A DNA stretch of 64,000 nt. It comes from Bacillota bacterium. Its GTDB lineage: Bacteria; Bacillota; UBA4882; UBA8346. The stretch is taken from assembly GCA_029776205.1 (NCBI GenBank), contig JAKOTQ010000011.1, positions 24,726-88,725 of the forward strand. The letters run 5' to 3'. Position 1 is the first letter of the stretch; every line of letters begins with the position of its first letter. Shown here piece by piece: positions 36,600 to 46,834 of this stretch. The position numbers were made by a program, and so were the translations under genes. The notes under the pieces are model-generated. The model was not told where the DNA came from. It made no database searches and saw only the letters and a program-made list of their open reading frames with translations.

Positions 36600-36663
36600 A
36601 TGTACTGTGTACCGCGGACCAACCCCGATTCCATTCACACAACTTTCACCGTACACTGTCAAC
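36600..36663. repeat. Degenerate intergenic repeat, copy 1
   Basis: A 25-base segment at 36600-36624 (ATGTACTGTGTACC then GCGGACCAACC) closely matches 55838-55862 (ATGTACTAAGTACT then GTGAACCAACC). Nearby, TTCACCGTACAC occurs twice (36421 and 36647), and GTCAACTGACA at 36657 resembles the GACAGTTGACTG near 55820. The 197 bases between the transporter terminator and pgi hold nothing else. Confidence 0.45.
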
Positions 36664-36674
36664 TGACAATTGGT

Positions 36675-38024
36675 TTAAAGCCTCTGTTCTAATCTTGCTT
36701 TCTCCGCTTCATACCCCGGTTTTCCCAACAGGGCAAACATATTTTTCTTATATGCTTCAACGCCCGGCTGGTCAAAGGGATTGACCGCATTGAGATACCC
36801 GCTTAAACCACAGGCAAGTTCAAAGAAGTATACCATTTTACCAAAATAGTATGGCGTAATCTCCGGAATCCGAATCACTAAATTCGGCACCTGTCCGTCA
36901 TGATGGGCTAGTAATGTCCCTTCGAACGCTTTCTCGTTGACAAACTCCATCGTCCGGCCGGATAAGAAGTTTAACCCGTCTACATTGTCCGGATCGTTGG
37001 GAATAACAACGGAACGCCGGCTTTGTTCCACCCAGAGAACGCTTTCAAAGATGTCGCGCCGTCCTTCCTGTATGTATTGACCCATCGAATGCAAATCCGT
37101 TGAAAAATCAACAGACGCCGGGAAAATCCCTTTATGATCCTTACCTTCGCTTTCGCCAAATAACTGTTTCCACCACTCGGCAAAGTAATGCAAACCCAGT
37201 TCATAATTGACCAAAATTTCAACCAGCTTCCCTTTCCGGTACAAAATATTTCGGACAACTGCATATTGATATGCGGAATTGCTATCCATCCGGGACACCC
37301 GATATTCCTGACAGGCCTCGGCTGCCCCCGTCATCATCGCCTCAATATCGACCCCGCCGGCTGCAATGGGCAATAGCCCCACTGCTGTCAATACCGAATA
37401 ACGCCCTCCCACATCATCCGGGATCACAAATTGAGGATACCCTTCGGCGATAGCAATTTGCTTCAATGCCCCTTTCGCCCGATCCGTGGTTACATAGATC
37501 CGTTTCTTAGCCCCTTCAGGCCCGTATTTCTTAATCAACAACTGTTTGAGCAAACGGAAAGCAATGGCTGGCTCCGTGGTGGTCCCCGACTTGGAAATGA
37601 CATTAACGGCAAAATCTTTCTCTTCCAACAGCTCTAAAAGCTCTGCCGTATACGTCGGGCTAATGGTTTGGCCTAAGTAGTAAATTTCAGGCCCTTTCCG
37701 TTTCTCCGAAGACAATTGATTATAAAATGAATGATTTAAAAGCTCTAACGCAGCCCGGGCTCCCAAGTAGGAACCACCGATACCAATAACGACCAACGCC
37801 TGATACTTTTCTCTAATCTCTTTAGCCGCGGCTTGAATTCGGCTGAATTCTTCCCGATCATAGTTTAACGGAAGATCGACCCACCCCAAAAAATCGTTAC
37901 CGGCGCCGCTTTTTTCTAATAACATCCGGTGAGCACTGATGACCTGGGGCTCAATCAGCTGCATCTCATTTTCCCCGACGAACGGTGCCGTTTTGGCCAG
38001 ATCTAATGTGATTGTACGTGCCAA
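36675..38024 (-). CDS. pgi: Glucose-6-phosphate isomerase
   Basis: About 449 residues, the length of the Bacillus-type enzyme. Motifs: [54 protein letters not shown] and [20 protein letters not shown], with the catalytic Glu in the last one. It interconverts glucose-6-phosphate and fructose-6-phosphate. The TTG at 38024 follows GGAGGG; longer in-frame readings run into the upstream region. It lies 80 bases downstream of the oxidoreductase gene. Confidence 0.95.
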   Translation of the reverse strand: MARTITLDLAKTAPFVGENEMQLIEPQVISAHRMLLEKSGAGNDFLGWVDLPLNYDREEFSRIQAAAKEIREKYQALVVIGIGGSYLGARAALELLNHSFYNQLSSEKRKGPEIYYLGQTISPTYTAELLELLEEKDFAVNVISKSGTTTEPAIAFRLLKQLLIKKYGPEGAKKRIYVTTDRAKGALKQIAIAEGYPQFVIPDDVGGRYSVLTAVGLLPIAAGGVDIEAMMTGAAEACQEYRVSRMDSNSAYQYAVVRNILYRKGKLVEILVNYELGLHYFAEWWKQLFGESEGKDHKGIFPASVDFSTDLHSMGQYIQEGRRDIFESVLWVEQSRRSVVIPNDPDNVDGLNFLSGRTMEFVNEKAFEGTLLAHHDGQVPNLVIRIPEITPYYFGKMVYFFELACGLSGYLNAVNPFDQPGVEAYKKNMFALLGKPGYEAEKARLEQRL

Positions 38025-38104
38025 TGTGCACCCTCCTTTACGTAAACATTTTCCATTTATTATTCGGCACCGGTCGGCGATTTCCTTGTTATCTTCCATT
38101 AATT

Positions 38105-39154
38105 TCAAACCAACGCAAATCGGGGAACCCGATCCACCATGACTACATCCTGATTCGTGATGGACTGCAAAATAGCAAAGACCGTCTTCACATCTCCAAT
38201 TTCTACATCCGGTGTGACTTTCAGTTCTTCCTGCCGATGATAGGCCCGGTAAAAATTGAGCAACTCATTGTAATAACCGCGCATCGGGCGGAAAGATATC
38301 ATTTCGTGCCGGCCATCGTTATAAAACACATTTACGACGCCGCATTCCGTATTCTCCAAATAAATCATGCCTTGGGTCCCGAAGATTCGTAGGCCAATCA
38401 AGGGATGCTGCGGTTCCTGGCCGGCAGGGTAGTAAGAAAATGTTCCAACCACTCCGTTAATAAAATTTATATTGACTGTAACCACTGCATACGGACTAAA
38501 CTCATCCTTCTGGGGCACACCAAAGGCTTGTAAATACTTAATTCCCCCAAATATATGCCTTAAACCCGCTAGATCATGAATGGCCGCATCCAATATATCT
38601 CCACCGGGATACTTGGGATGTTGTCGCCATTCAGTGGCTGAAAAGGTATCTTTACGCATATCACAAGGAAAGCAGCTGGTGCTGTGATTGATGAAAAACA
38701 CCGGATCGCCAATCTTCTTTTGGAGAACTAACTCCCGTAATATGTTATACTCTTCGCTGTATCGAAAATTCTCAGCAATCATCATTTGGATCCCATATTG
38801 TTTGGGTAGATCCAAGGTAGCTTGAGCCTGCTCCAAGGTGGCTCCCATCGGTTTTTCCAGAATAATGGCTTTTCGTGAACGGGCCACTGCTTCGGCTACC
38901 GGATGATTTAAGGAAATCGGCACCATAATATCGATCACATCCAAATCATCCCGTTCCACCATCGCTTGAAAATCAGTAAAAACATCCCGTTCTGGATCCA
39001 ATCCTAACCGATTGGCCCAGCGGACTGCCTTTGCCCGATCAATATCGCACAAAGCAGCAATCCTGTATTCAGCGGATAGCTCTGCAAATGCCGGATAGTG
39101 AAGACGCTCCCAAGCTAAACCGGTTCCTATGACGCCCACATTCAATTGACTCAT
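38105..39154 (-). CDS. Gfo/Idh/MocA-family oxidoreductase
   Basis: 349 residues. An N-terminal Rossmann domain has [18 protein letters not shown], the catalytic-site EKP is in [14 protein letters not shown], and the C-terminal beta-sheet domain follows from about residue 125. Members oxidise or reduce sugars with NAD(P). The C-terminal domain contains [20 protein letters not shown], with the His-Asp pattern common in this family. The substrate is unknown. The ATG at 39154 follows GAGGAGGG. It is divergent from the pectate-lyase-like gene, which suggests a shared pectin or uronate role. Confidence 0.85.
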   Translation of the reverse strand: MSQLNVGVIGTGLAWERLHYPAFAELSAEYRIAALCDIDRAKAVRWANRLGLDPERDVFTDFQAMVERDDLDVIDIMVPISLNHPVAEAVARSRKAIILEKPMGATLEQAQATLDLPKQYGIQMMIAENFRYSEEYNILRELVLQKKIGDPVFFINHSTSCFPCDMRKDTFSATEWRQHPKYPGGDILDAAIHDLAGLRHIFGGIKYLQAFGVPQKDEFSPYAVVTVNINFINGVVGTFSYYPAGQEPQHPLIGLRIFGTQGMIYLENTECGVVNVFYNDGRHEMISFRPMRGYYNELLNFYRAYHRQEELKVTPDVEIGDVKTVFAILQSITNQDVVMVDRVPRFALV

Positions 39155-39320
39155 TATCATCCCTCCTCATCATTAAACATAGGGTTCCAAAATTCAAGCG
39201 ATCATATCCCTTGGGCAGATCCATTAAAAATTCAAAAAATTCAGATAAATTTCATAGTTTTTTTGATTTTTTTTTATTAGAATGAAGTTGAATCAATCAT
39301 ATATGATGGGGATGAAGCAT

Positions 39321-40952
39321 GTGAGTACTATGCAAAAACCTTCCGACAGTCAGCGGATGAATGCTGTTCGGCAATTTGTAGACAATGTCTTACGCAACGG
39401 ATCTGATCATTATCATGAGAAACCCATTCCTTTATTGGCTGATGGCATTCATCGAAGCTCCGGAGAACACTTAACGTGGAAATTTCCGGACGGTTCAAGG
39501 GCCGTCATATCCAATCTGGCCTGTCAGCAAAATTTTCTAAGAGTTTTAACGGCTTTATCAAACCTAACTGGTGACCCTCAATATAAAAAACGGGCGGATT
39601 CTATTATCCGCCACTATTTCCGGCACTATCAGGACCAATACGGACTCCTTTTCTGGGGCGGCCACCGCTTCATTGATCTTAAAACATGGGAAGTCGTCGG
39701 CCCCAGCGAAAAGGAATATGTTCATGAACTCAAAAATTGCTTTCCCTCGTATTCAATGATGTATGAAATCAACCCCAAAGCAACGGTAGCCTTCCTCAAG
39801 GCCTTTTGGAATGCTCATGTCTGCCGGTGGGATATCCTTGAAATCAGCCGCCATGGCCGCTATGGATTGGAACCGGGAGAACTTTGGAACCACTCCTTCG
39901 CCAATCCCCCCTCATTCCAAGAAACTACAGGCCTGTTCTTTTTAAGCGCAGGAAACGATCTGATCTACGCCGGGCTTTCTCTCTTTCAATTAACCGGCGA
40001 CTCCGGAGCTCTACTCTGGGCCAAGCGATTAAGGGAACAATATGCTAAAGCCCGACATCCCCATACCAAACTGGGCGCTTACCTATTTACCCAAGCCAAA
40101 AAGGTGGCTCACACCGACGATGATTCCGACACCCGTGCCTGTTTTGGCGACCGGGCCAGACGTCAATTCGGCCCGGAATTTGGCGACATCGCCCTTGAAG
40201 GTAATTTGCTTTTGGAACGGGAAGCGAAAGCGTTATACTCTGAGAATGCTTTGATGATTCTGGAGATCGCTCCCAAACTCAACGAAATGGGAGAGGATTT
40301 AATCCATTGGGTTTGCGAAGGCATGGCTGCCTATGCCCAATATGCTTACATTCCCGAAACCAATCAATTTAAACCGTTATTTGCCGACGGGACCGATCTC
40401 ACCGGTTATCAACTAAAGCGGAATGGTTACTACGGAAACGCCGGCGACATTTTAAAACCATTTTCAGCTAACAATTTCTTTGTCGCCTATGCCCGCGGTT
40501 TTCTGGTAACCCACGATGAGCGGTTATGGGATATAGCCCGGGGAATCGCCCGTGCCAATAATTTAGGAGATATCGGACAAACTCCGGGAGAACGCATGGA
40601 ACTGAATCTGAATACCTCTTGCGATGATCCCTATGCATTATTCGCAGTCCTGGACATTTACAAGCAAACGTCTCATCCCGCTTATCTGGAATTAGCGCGT
40701 AAAATCGGGGACAATCTAGTTCAAAACCGGTTCCATGACGGATATTTCCTCTCAAATCCCGGCTATGAATATGTAAACATTGACACCATCGAACCTTATG
40801 CACTGCTGGCTTTAGAAGCAGTTATTAAAGGCAAAGCCGATGCGGTACCGCCCTTTATTAACGGTTCAGGATATATTGACGGAGATTATTTAGCCAAAGA
40901 CGGCTCGGTCATCACCATCCACAGTACAGATTTATATGAAAGAGAGCTTTAA
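39321..40952 (+). CDS. Alpha/alpha-barrel protein, possibly a pectate lyase (PL2-like)
   Basis: About 543 residues with a helical-barrel look and no signal peptide, so probably cytoplasmic. Visible conserved-looking pieces are LLFWGGHRFIDLKTWEVVGP, YVHELKNCFPSY, FWNAHVCRWDI and ISRHGRYGLEPGELW. These recall the intracellular exo-acting PL2 pectate lyases, but I rely on memory and a search is needed. The GTG at 39321 follows GGGG; ATG at 39282 lies further upstream. It is divergent from the oxidoreductase gene and lies 30 bases before the methyltransferase/reductase gene. Confidence 0.45.
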   Translation: MSTMQKPSDSQRMNAVRQFVDNVLRNGSDHYHEKPIPLLADGIHRSSGEHLTWKFPDGSRAVISNLACQQNFLRVLTALSNLTGDPQYKKRADSIIRHYFRHYQDQYGLLFWGGHRFIDLKTWEVVGPSEKEYVHELKNCFPSYSMMYEINPKATVAFLKAFWNAHVCRWDILEISRHGRYGLEPGELWNHSFANPPSFQETTGLFFLSAGNDLIYAGLSLFQLTGDSGALLWAKRLREQYAKARHPHTKLGAYLFTQAKKVAHTDDDSDTRACFGDRARRQFGPEFGDIALEGNLLLEREAKALYSENALMILEIAPKLNEMGEDLIHWVCEGMAAYAQYAYIPETNQFKPLFADGTDLTGYQLKRNGYYGNAGDILKPFSANNFFVAYARGFLVTHDERLWDIARGIARANNLGDIGQTPGERMELNLNTSCDDPYALFAVLDIYKQTSHPAYLELARKIGDNLVQNRFHDGYFLSNPGYEYVNIDTIEPYALLALEAVIKGKADAVPPFINGSGYIDGDYLAKDGSVITIHSTDLYEREL

Positions 40953-40984
40953 GCACTTTAAAAAATTACTTTGGGTGAAATGAA

Positions 40985-42760
40985 TTGATTCGGGAATATT
41001 TAAAAAATCACATTTTAATCACGGATGGAGCAACCGGAACTTATTACGCCGAACTCACCGGCGACAGCACCCGGTATTGCGAATTGGCCAATGTAGACCA
41101 CCCGGAACGAATCCGGCAAATCCATACCGAGTATATCAAAGCTGGCGCTCATTTGATTCGGACCAATACCTTTGCAGCCAATTCGGTGACTTTAAATCTA
41201 ACCCGGGACCAACTGAAGCCTATATTAGTTCAGGCAGTTCATCATGCCCGGACCGCCGTAGGGAATGGGGATTGTTTCATTGCCGCCAATATCGGACCGA
41301 TTCCCCGAGCCGGAATGGCCGACCTCGATATTCTCGATGAATATCGTTTCCTGGTGGATACCTTTCTCGACGAAGGCCTTACCGTTTTCAATTTTGAAAC
41401 CTTCAGCGATCTGGAGTATCTTCCGGAAATCACCGGCTATATCAAATCCCGGATGCCAAACGCATTCATCATCACCCAATTCACGATCACTGCCGATGGT
41501 TTTACCCGGAAAGGCATCCGCCTGGAAAAGGTCATCAGCCAGCTCCAGCAGATAGCCTCCATCGACGCATACGGATTTAACTGTGGCGTAGGTCCGGCTC
41601 ATTTAAACCGCCTCTTGGAGAAAATGGACTGGGGCAATGATCTGGTGGCTGCTTTACCCAATGCTGGCTATCCCGAAATTATCAACGAGCGCACCGTATA
41701 CGTTCACAACCCGGAATATTTTGCAGGACAGATGCTTCGCCTAAAAGACCATGGAATTAAAATATTAGGAGGATGCTGCGGAACCACACCCCTCCATATA
41801 CAAGCACTGGTCCATGCTTTACAAGAGCCGGCATCCATTACGGCAAAGAAACGGAAAACAGTCTGGACTGCACCTAATAATACTCCGAAACCTTCAGTAA
41901 TGAAGGGGACTACCAAGGATTTAATAGTCGCCGTCGAATTGGATCCTCCTTTTGACACATCATTTCGGAAAATCCTGGACGGTGCGTCCGTCTATAAAGA
42001 AGCTGGAATCGATCTGGTTACCATCGCCGATTCCCCGATGGGAAAAGCCCGGATAGATTCGGTGGCGATGGCCGCCAAAATCCGGCGGGAAATTGGGGTC
42101 GAAACATTGCCCCACCTTTGCTGCAGAGACAGAAACATCAATGCCATAAAATCGACCCTTCTTGCTGCACATATGGAAGGAATCCGATCAGTTCTGGCCG
42201 TCACCGGCGATCCGCTTCCCGATGGCGCCAAAGAAGACGGCATCAAGCACGTCTTTAATTTAAACTCGCTGTCATTGATCAGATTTATCAACGAACTCAA
42301 TCGCGATATATTCCCGGAAGATCCCTTCACCATCGCCGCAGCTTTAAATCTAAACGCCCAAAACCGGTCGCTGGAAATCGAACGAATGCATAAAAAAGCA
42401 GCTCTGGGCGCCAGTCTTTTTTTAACACAACCGGTATTTAGCGATGCAGTATGTGCGTCCTTCGCCACTCTCAGCAAACCCCACGGGGTGAAAATCTTAG
42501 CCGGTATTCTGCCAATCGTCAACCGGCGTAATGCCTTGTTCTTACAAAACGAACTTCCCGGAGTGACCATTCCCGACGAACTGATCAACCGCTTCACCGA
42601 TGATATGAGCCGGGATGAGGCCCAGGAGATCGGCATTCAACTTGCAGTCGAAATCGCTGAAAAACTCCGCCCCTTTGTCGATGGGTTTTATTTCATAACC
42701 CCTTTTAACCGGACTGGAATGATCGTGGAAATCCTTCAAAGGTTGCAATTGTGTAAGTGA
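40985..42760 (+). CDS. Bifunctional homocysteine S-methyltransferase / methylenetetrahydrofolate reductase
   Basis: 591 residues in two parts. Residues 1-285 are a homocysteine methyltransferase: LITDGATGTYY, NTFAANSVTLN and the zinc ligands in ILGGCCGTTPLHI. Residues about 310-591 are a MetF-type reductase: VAVELDPPFDTSF, PHLCCRDRNINA and VLAVTGDPLP. Proteins of this YitJ type make methionine in Firmicutes. The start is a TTG at 40985 after GGGTGA. No SAM riboswitch is seen upstream. It ends in a bidirectional terminator shared with leuA. Confidence 0.92.
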   Translation: MIREYLKNHILITDGATGTYYAELTGDSTRYCELANVDHPERIRQIHTEYIKAGAHLIRTNTFAANSVTLNLTRDQLKPILVQAVHHARTAVGNGDCFIAANIGPIPRAGMADLDILDEYRFLVDTFLDEGLTVFNFETFSDLEYLPEITGYIKSRMPNAFIITQFTITADGFTRKGIRLEKVISQLQQIASIDAYGFNCGVGPAHLNRLLEKMDWGNDLVAALPNAGYPEIINERTVYVHNPEYFAGQMLRLKDHGIKILGGCCGTTPLHIQALVHALQEPASITAKKRKTVWTAPNNTPKPSVMKGTTKDLIVAVELDPPFDTSFRKILDGASVYKEAGIDLVTIADSPMGKARIDSVAMAAKIRREIGVETLPHLCCRDRNINAIKSTLLAAHMEGIRSVLAVTGDPLPDGAKEDGIKHVFNLNSLSLIRFINELNRDIFPEDPFTIAAALNLNAQNRSLEIERMHKKAALGASLFLTQPVFSDAVCASFATLSKPHGVKILAGILPIVNRRNALFLQNELPGVTIPDELINRFTDDMSRDEAQEIGIQLAVEIAEKLRPFVDGFYFITPFNRTGMIVEILQRLQLCK

Positions 42761-42776
42761 CTGATTCCGATAAAGC

Positions 42777-42800
42777 AAAACCCGCCAACCGGCGGGTTTT
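42777..42800. terminator. Bidirectional terminator between the metF-like gene and leuA
   Basis: A perfect 10-bp stem (42777-42786 with 42791-42800) with A/T ends works in both directions between convergent genes. Confidence 0.85.
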
Positions 42801-42804
42801 GAAT

Positions 42805-44328
42805 TTATGACAAAGATTTTACTTTCAGATTTTGAACCACCTTATTGATGGCATGGATATATGCCAACGTACTGGCCTCAATAATGTCAGTGGATACACC
42901 CCGGCCCACATAAGCATTGCCGTTTTGCTTCACCTTCACTACGACTTCACCCAGAGCATCCTGTCCCGAAGTGACTGCCTTGATATTATACTCGGACAAT
43001 TGGACCGGGATCTGAACGATCCGATCAATCGCTTTATAAATCGCATCGATCGGCCCATCGCCACAAGACGCTTCCTGAATCAATTCCTCATCTTTCCTCA
43101 GACGGATAGTGGCCGTCGGAATCGTTGAGTTCCCTGTACTGACATGGAGATAATCCAAGACGTACATTTCCTTCGTGTCCTCCACTTGGCCCCGGACCAA
43201 GGCTTCTAAATCAGAATCCGTCACTTCCTTTTTCTTATCCGCCAATTCAATGAAGCGTTGATAGGTCTTTTCGATCTCTGCTTCAGAAAGGTTATAACCC
43301 ATCTCCTCAAGACGGTTTTTCACTGCATGCCGTCCTGAATGTTTACCAAGCACTAATTGGCTTTGGCTGAGACCGATCGACTCCGGCGTCATAATCTCAT
43401 AAGTCATCCGGTTTTTCAAGATTCCGTCCTGATGGATACCGGATTCATGGGCAAAAGCGTTGGCTCCGACGATAGCTTTGTTATGCTGGACCGGCTTGCC
43501 GGTTAATGTGGAAACCAAGACGCTGGAACGATAGATCTGTTCGGTGTGGATACGAGTTTCCGCTTGCATATGATCGGACCGGGTCTTAATGGCCATGGCG
43601 ATCTCTTCAAGGGCAGCATTTCCAGCCCGTTCGCCCAATCCGTTGATGGTGCATTCCACCTGGTCCGCGCCGTTTTCAACCGCTGCAATCGAGTTGGAAA
43701 CCGCCATACCCAAATCGTTATGGCAATGGACGGAAACGAGAACCTTATCAATTCCCGGTGTATGTTCCTTTATGTAGCGAATCATCCTCCCAAACTCGCT
43801 GGGTATAGCATAGCCGACTGTATCCGGGATGTTAATGATCGTTGCCCCGGCCTTAATCACTTCGCCGAAAATCCGGCAAAGGAAATCCCAATCGCTCCGG
43901 GTCGCATCCTCGGCGGAAAACTCCACATTTGGACAGAGGCTCCGGGCATATTTCACGGCTTCGACCGCCATCGCAACTACCTGGTCCGGATCCTTTTTCA
44001 ACTTATACTTCATATGAATATCTGAAGTCGCAATGAAGGTATGAATTAGCGGATTTTCCGCATCCCGCAAAGCTTCCCAAGCCCGTTCAATATCTCCTTT
44101 AACCGCACGGGCTAAAGAACAGACCGTCACTCCCCGAATTTCACGGGCTATCGCCTGTATCCCGGCGAAATCTCCCGGCGAAGCAATAGCAAAACCAGCT
44201 TCAATCACATCCACGTTTAGGCGGGCCAATTGCCTTGCAACCATCAACTTTTCATCCACATTCAAATTAATACCGGCTGATTGCTCTCCATCCCGTAATG
44301 TAGTGTCAAAAATCCTGATTTTCCGCAT
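42805..44328 (-). CDS. leuA: 2-Isopropylmalate synthase
   Basis: 507 residues. It begins [18 protein letters not shown] with the metal-binding segment, has [18 protein letters not shown] and [18 protein letters not shown], and a C-terminal LeuA regulatory domain (about 385-507) with [13 protein letters not shown]. It condenses acetyl-CoA with 2-oxoisovalerate, the first step of leucine synthesis. The T-box upstream has a Leu codon (CTC), which supports leuA over citramalate synthase. The start at 44328 has AAGGAGG 8 bases upstream. No leuBCD follow it. Confidence 0.95.
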   Translation of the reverse strand: MRKIRIFDTTLRDGEQSAGINLNVDEKLMVARQLARLNVDVIEAGFAIASPGDFAGIQAIAREIRGVTVCSLARAVKGDIERAWEALRDAENPLIHTFIATSDIHMKYKLKKDPDQVVAMAVEAVKYARSLCPNVEFSAEDATRSDWDFLCRIFGEVIKAGATIINIPDTVGYAIPSEFGRMIRYIKEHTPGIDKVLVSVHCHNDLGMAVSNSIAAVENGADQVECTINGLGERAGNAALEEIAMAIKTRSDHMQAETRIHTEQIYRSSVLVSTLTGKPVQHNKAIVGANAFAHESGIHQDGILKNRMTYEIMTPESIGLSQSQLVLGKHSGRHAVKNRLEEMGYNLSEAEIEKTYQRFIELADKKKEVTDSDLEALVRGQVEDTKEMYVLDYLHVSTGNSTIPTATIRLRKDEELIQEASCGDGPIDAIYKAIDRIVQIPVQLSEYNIKAVTSGQDALGEVVVKVKQNGNAYVGRGVSTDIIEASTLAYIHAINKVVQNLKVKSLS

Positions 44329-44427
44329 TTCAATTACCTCCTTCATTGGTTGTATTTAAAAATTCAATCTGCTAGACAAATCCGAAGGGCAACAAAGCCT
44401 GCACCATTTATCAAGACTGTAAAAAAT

Positions 44428-44772
44428 AAAAAAACTTCGTCCCCTCTGTTCGGGACGAAGTTTGATCTCGTGGTACCACCCAACTTCACCGTATGGTTAA
44501 ATACGGCCTCAAGACATTCGCCATCATCACGCAGATCATGGTCGACTGTCTTCGCTGTAACGGGCAGGAACCTTCACGGATCCCCCGGCTTTGCCTACTG
44601 GAAATGCACTTCGTTGGGCTAAGCTGCTCTGAGGAGAGTTTCAGGCTGTTCGGGTACCGGTTTTCACCAACCACCGGTTCTCTACGACCCTACCATCCTT
44701 ACTGGGCCTCATCATCGCATTTACTTTTTAATATGTTATACAAATTATACGAGAGCTTCCATTGAAAGTCAA
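44428..44772 (-). promoter_or_regulatory. T-box riboswitch (Leu specifier) and promoter of leuA
   Basis: Fills most of the 559-base gap. The promoter is TTGACT (44772-44767), 17 bases, TATAAT (44749-44744). Stem I holds CAGTAAGG on the 5' side and CCTGAAACTCTCC on the 3' side, so the specifier is CTC at 44638-44636. The T-box core GGTGGTACCACG is at 44480-44469, and a 12-bp terminator stem (44463-44452 with 44443-44432) with a T run follows. Confidence 0.95.
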
Positions 44773-44887
44773 GATGTTTTTTGTCGGACAAATTATTTGG
44801 ATAATTTTTTTAATTATGGAGGATATTTGAATCTTTGAGCGAAGAGGAAAATTATGCCAATTATTTTGAGTTGAGGTGGTGAATCTC

Positions 44888-46831
44888 ATGTCATTGGCAG
44901 ATAATCGTTCGCTTACCTTCTCCAACAGCCCGGGCTCAAGGGACTTCTGGGAGAAGCAATATGCCCGGCTCTCCCATAACCAGGGATCCAACAGCGAGCT
45001 TCACCAAAGGTATATTAATAAACTTCAGACAATGCCGGATAAAGATTTTACCCAACCGCTGTCCCCATTACGGAAAGGATCCTTTGGAAAATTATCCCCA
45101 GGTGCCGAACGCCTGGCAGATCGGGATGCCCTTGCCAGCATCGCCTTCAGCGGCGACAAAGTTATCGCCCGGGCCCAGGCCAGCCTAGCCATTGCCGGAT
45201 ATAAACTGGAAGACAATAAACGATTTGGTGTTACCGGCAAAGCCGACCATTATACAACTCAAGCTTTAAGCGAATTTCAAAAAGCCGTCGGATTGGAACC
45301 CACCGGAAAGCCTGATCTTGAAACTATGAAAGCTCTGGACCTTGTTACCCAAAAGGGCTTGACCAAAAAGGAAATCGAGGCTTTTGGGAAACAAACAGCC
45401 CTGGAAGTAGCCAAGCAACTGTCGCTTGAAAAGCAACAACGGCTCATCCAGCGGGATCAGTTGGTTCAGTCGGAATGGAAAGGCAAAGGCAACTTCGACA
45501 TTGCCACAGCCCAAGCCTCCCTTAGGCTGGCCGGATACGATCTGGGCCCCTACGGAATCGACGGAATACCAGGAACGTATACGAAGGCAGCCACCTTGCA
45601 GTTTCAAAAAGACCGCGGCCTAAATCCCAATGGCATCCTGGACTCTGAGACGATAACCGCTTTAAATAACGCCACGACCGAAGGATGGGCCCGCCCGATG
45701 ATAAAGGCAAAGCCGGAGCCTAAAATTGAAACAGCAAAACCCAAAGCAGAGTACAAGATAACTATCGATAAAGAAAGTCTCCCAAAATACACCGTGTCCT
45801 ATGAACGGTTCGTCGCCATGAAACGCCAGTCTGAGATTGATGGATATGCAAAAGGAGCACCTTTAGATCCTGTTCGTCTTACTCAGGAACGCCTGAAAAC
45901 GATGGGGTTTAACATCGGCCCATCCGGCGCAGACGGTCTCCTCGGCCAAAATACCCGAAACGCCATTGCCGCGTTCCAACAAACCTTCGGTTTGCCGGTT
46001 ACCGGTGAATTGAACCGGGAAACGATTACAAGGATTGAGAGTGAGTATGCGAAGGGAGCAAGAGTGAAGGAGATAAAAGCTTCTAAGATAACGCAATCTC
46101 AAGATATCCAACTCTCAATTACTCAGAATCAACATTCAATTACTCATGATTTTAAATGTAAATGGGTAAAAATTAACGGAATAAAAGTATTTAGAGGTAC
46201 GTGCCCAGTCGTTATCAGGAGTGATGTTGCTGATAGTTTTTCCAATGCAGTTAAGGAAATTAATGAACTAGGAGGAATGGTTGTAAGCGGTGGTGGTATG
46301 AGACCTCTAAATATGGGTGGTAAGAAGAGCCAATCACAAACAAGCTTACACTATTTCGGCGTTGCAGTTGACCTGTCCGTAGGTCACGGTATGCAAAACC
46401 CAAATAAAGATCCTTATGTAATTGTAAGAGAAGGAGGCACAGAGACCAATCCAAAATGGAGAGTTTATTGCAGGACAACCAATGAATCCGTAGAGCCCCT
46501 TACTCTAGAAGCTGTCATTTGGAAAAAAGATGTTGGAATAGTTACTCAAAAAGTTACAGATCGATTTATCGATATTACAGCAGTAATGAAAAAAAACGGT
46601 TGGGAACCAATATCTGCAAGGAAAGACTGGAAATCAGATTATCTATGCTGCGAATGGTGGCATTTTCAGAAAATCGATACTATACCAGAAAAAGCAACAT
46701 TCGGCAGTGAACTCCTTAAAGTCTATGATCAAAAAGAAATTAATAAGTACTTTATCAATGAAAGGGCTAAATATCTTAATTACGTCTGGCAGAATGGCGT
46801 TTTCAACGGAAACACTCAGAAAGGAAAATAG
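44888..46831 (+). CDS. Peptidoglycan-binding protein with C-terminal M15-type peptidase
   Basis: About 647 residues. Three PG_binding_1 repeats lie at residues about 94-150, 201-259 and 327-383; each ends in a pattern such as GIPGTYTKAATLQFQKDRGL. The C-terminus (about 430-600) is an M15 D-Ala-D-Ala carboxypeptidase-like domain with SLHYFGVAVDLS (metal His and Asp, near 486) and CCEWWHFQK (near 587). There is no signal peptide. DNA up to about 46040 has host-like GC (57% in line 45541-45600), while the peptidase end is AT-rich (25% in line 46141-46200), so the peptidase looks grafted on. The ATG at 44888 follows AGGTGG. Confidence 0.85.
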   Translation: MSLADNRSLTFSNSPGSRDFWEKQYARLSHNQGSNSELHQRYINKLQTMPDKDFTQPLSPLRKGSFGKLSPGAERLADRDALASIAFSGDKVIARAQASLAIAGYKLEDNKRFGVTGKADHYTTQALSEFQKAVGLEPTGKPDLETMKALDLVTQKGLTKKEIEAFGKQTALEVAKQLSLEKQQRLIQRDQLVQSEWKGKGNFDIATAQASLRLAGYDLGPYGIDGIPGTYTKAATLQFQKDRGLNPNGILDSETITALNNATTEGWARPMIKAKPEPKIETAKPKAEYKITIDKESLPKYTVSYERFVAMKRQSEIDGYAKGAPLDPVRLTQERLKTMGFNIGPSGADGLLGQNTRNAIAAFQQTFGLPVTGELNRETITRIESEYAKGARVKEIKASKITQSQDIQLSITQNQHSITHDFKCKWVKINGIKVFRGTCPVVIRSDVADSFSNAVKEINELGGMVVSGGGMRPLNMGGKKSQSQTSLHYFGVAVDLSVGHGMQNPNKDPYVIVREGGTETNPKWRVYCRTTNESVEPLTLEAVIWKKDVGIVTQKVTDRFIDITAVMKKNGWEPISARKDWKSDYLCCEWWHFQKIDTIPEKATFGSELLKVYDQKEINKYFINERAKYLNYVWQNGVFNGNTQKGK

Positions 46832-46834
46832 GTT

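Noticed and set aside
36675..38108. pgi starting at 38108
   Set aside because: The extra N-terminus is not part of the family and the only good ribosome site precedes TTG at 38024.
41225..42636. Long antisense ORFs inside the methyltransferase/MTHFR gene
   Set aside because: They are shadows of the GC-rich coding strand and show no protein pattern or ribosome site.
44728..44991. Minus-strand ORF of 87 codons upstream of the M15 gene
   Set aside because: It covers the leuA promoter and the start of the M15 gene, and its peptide shows no family pattern.
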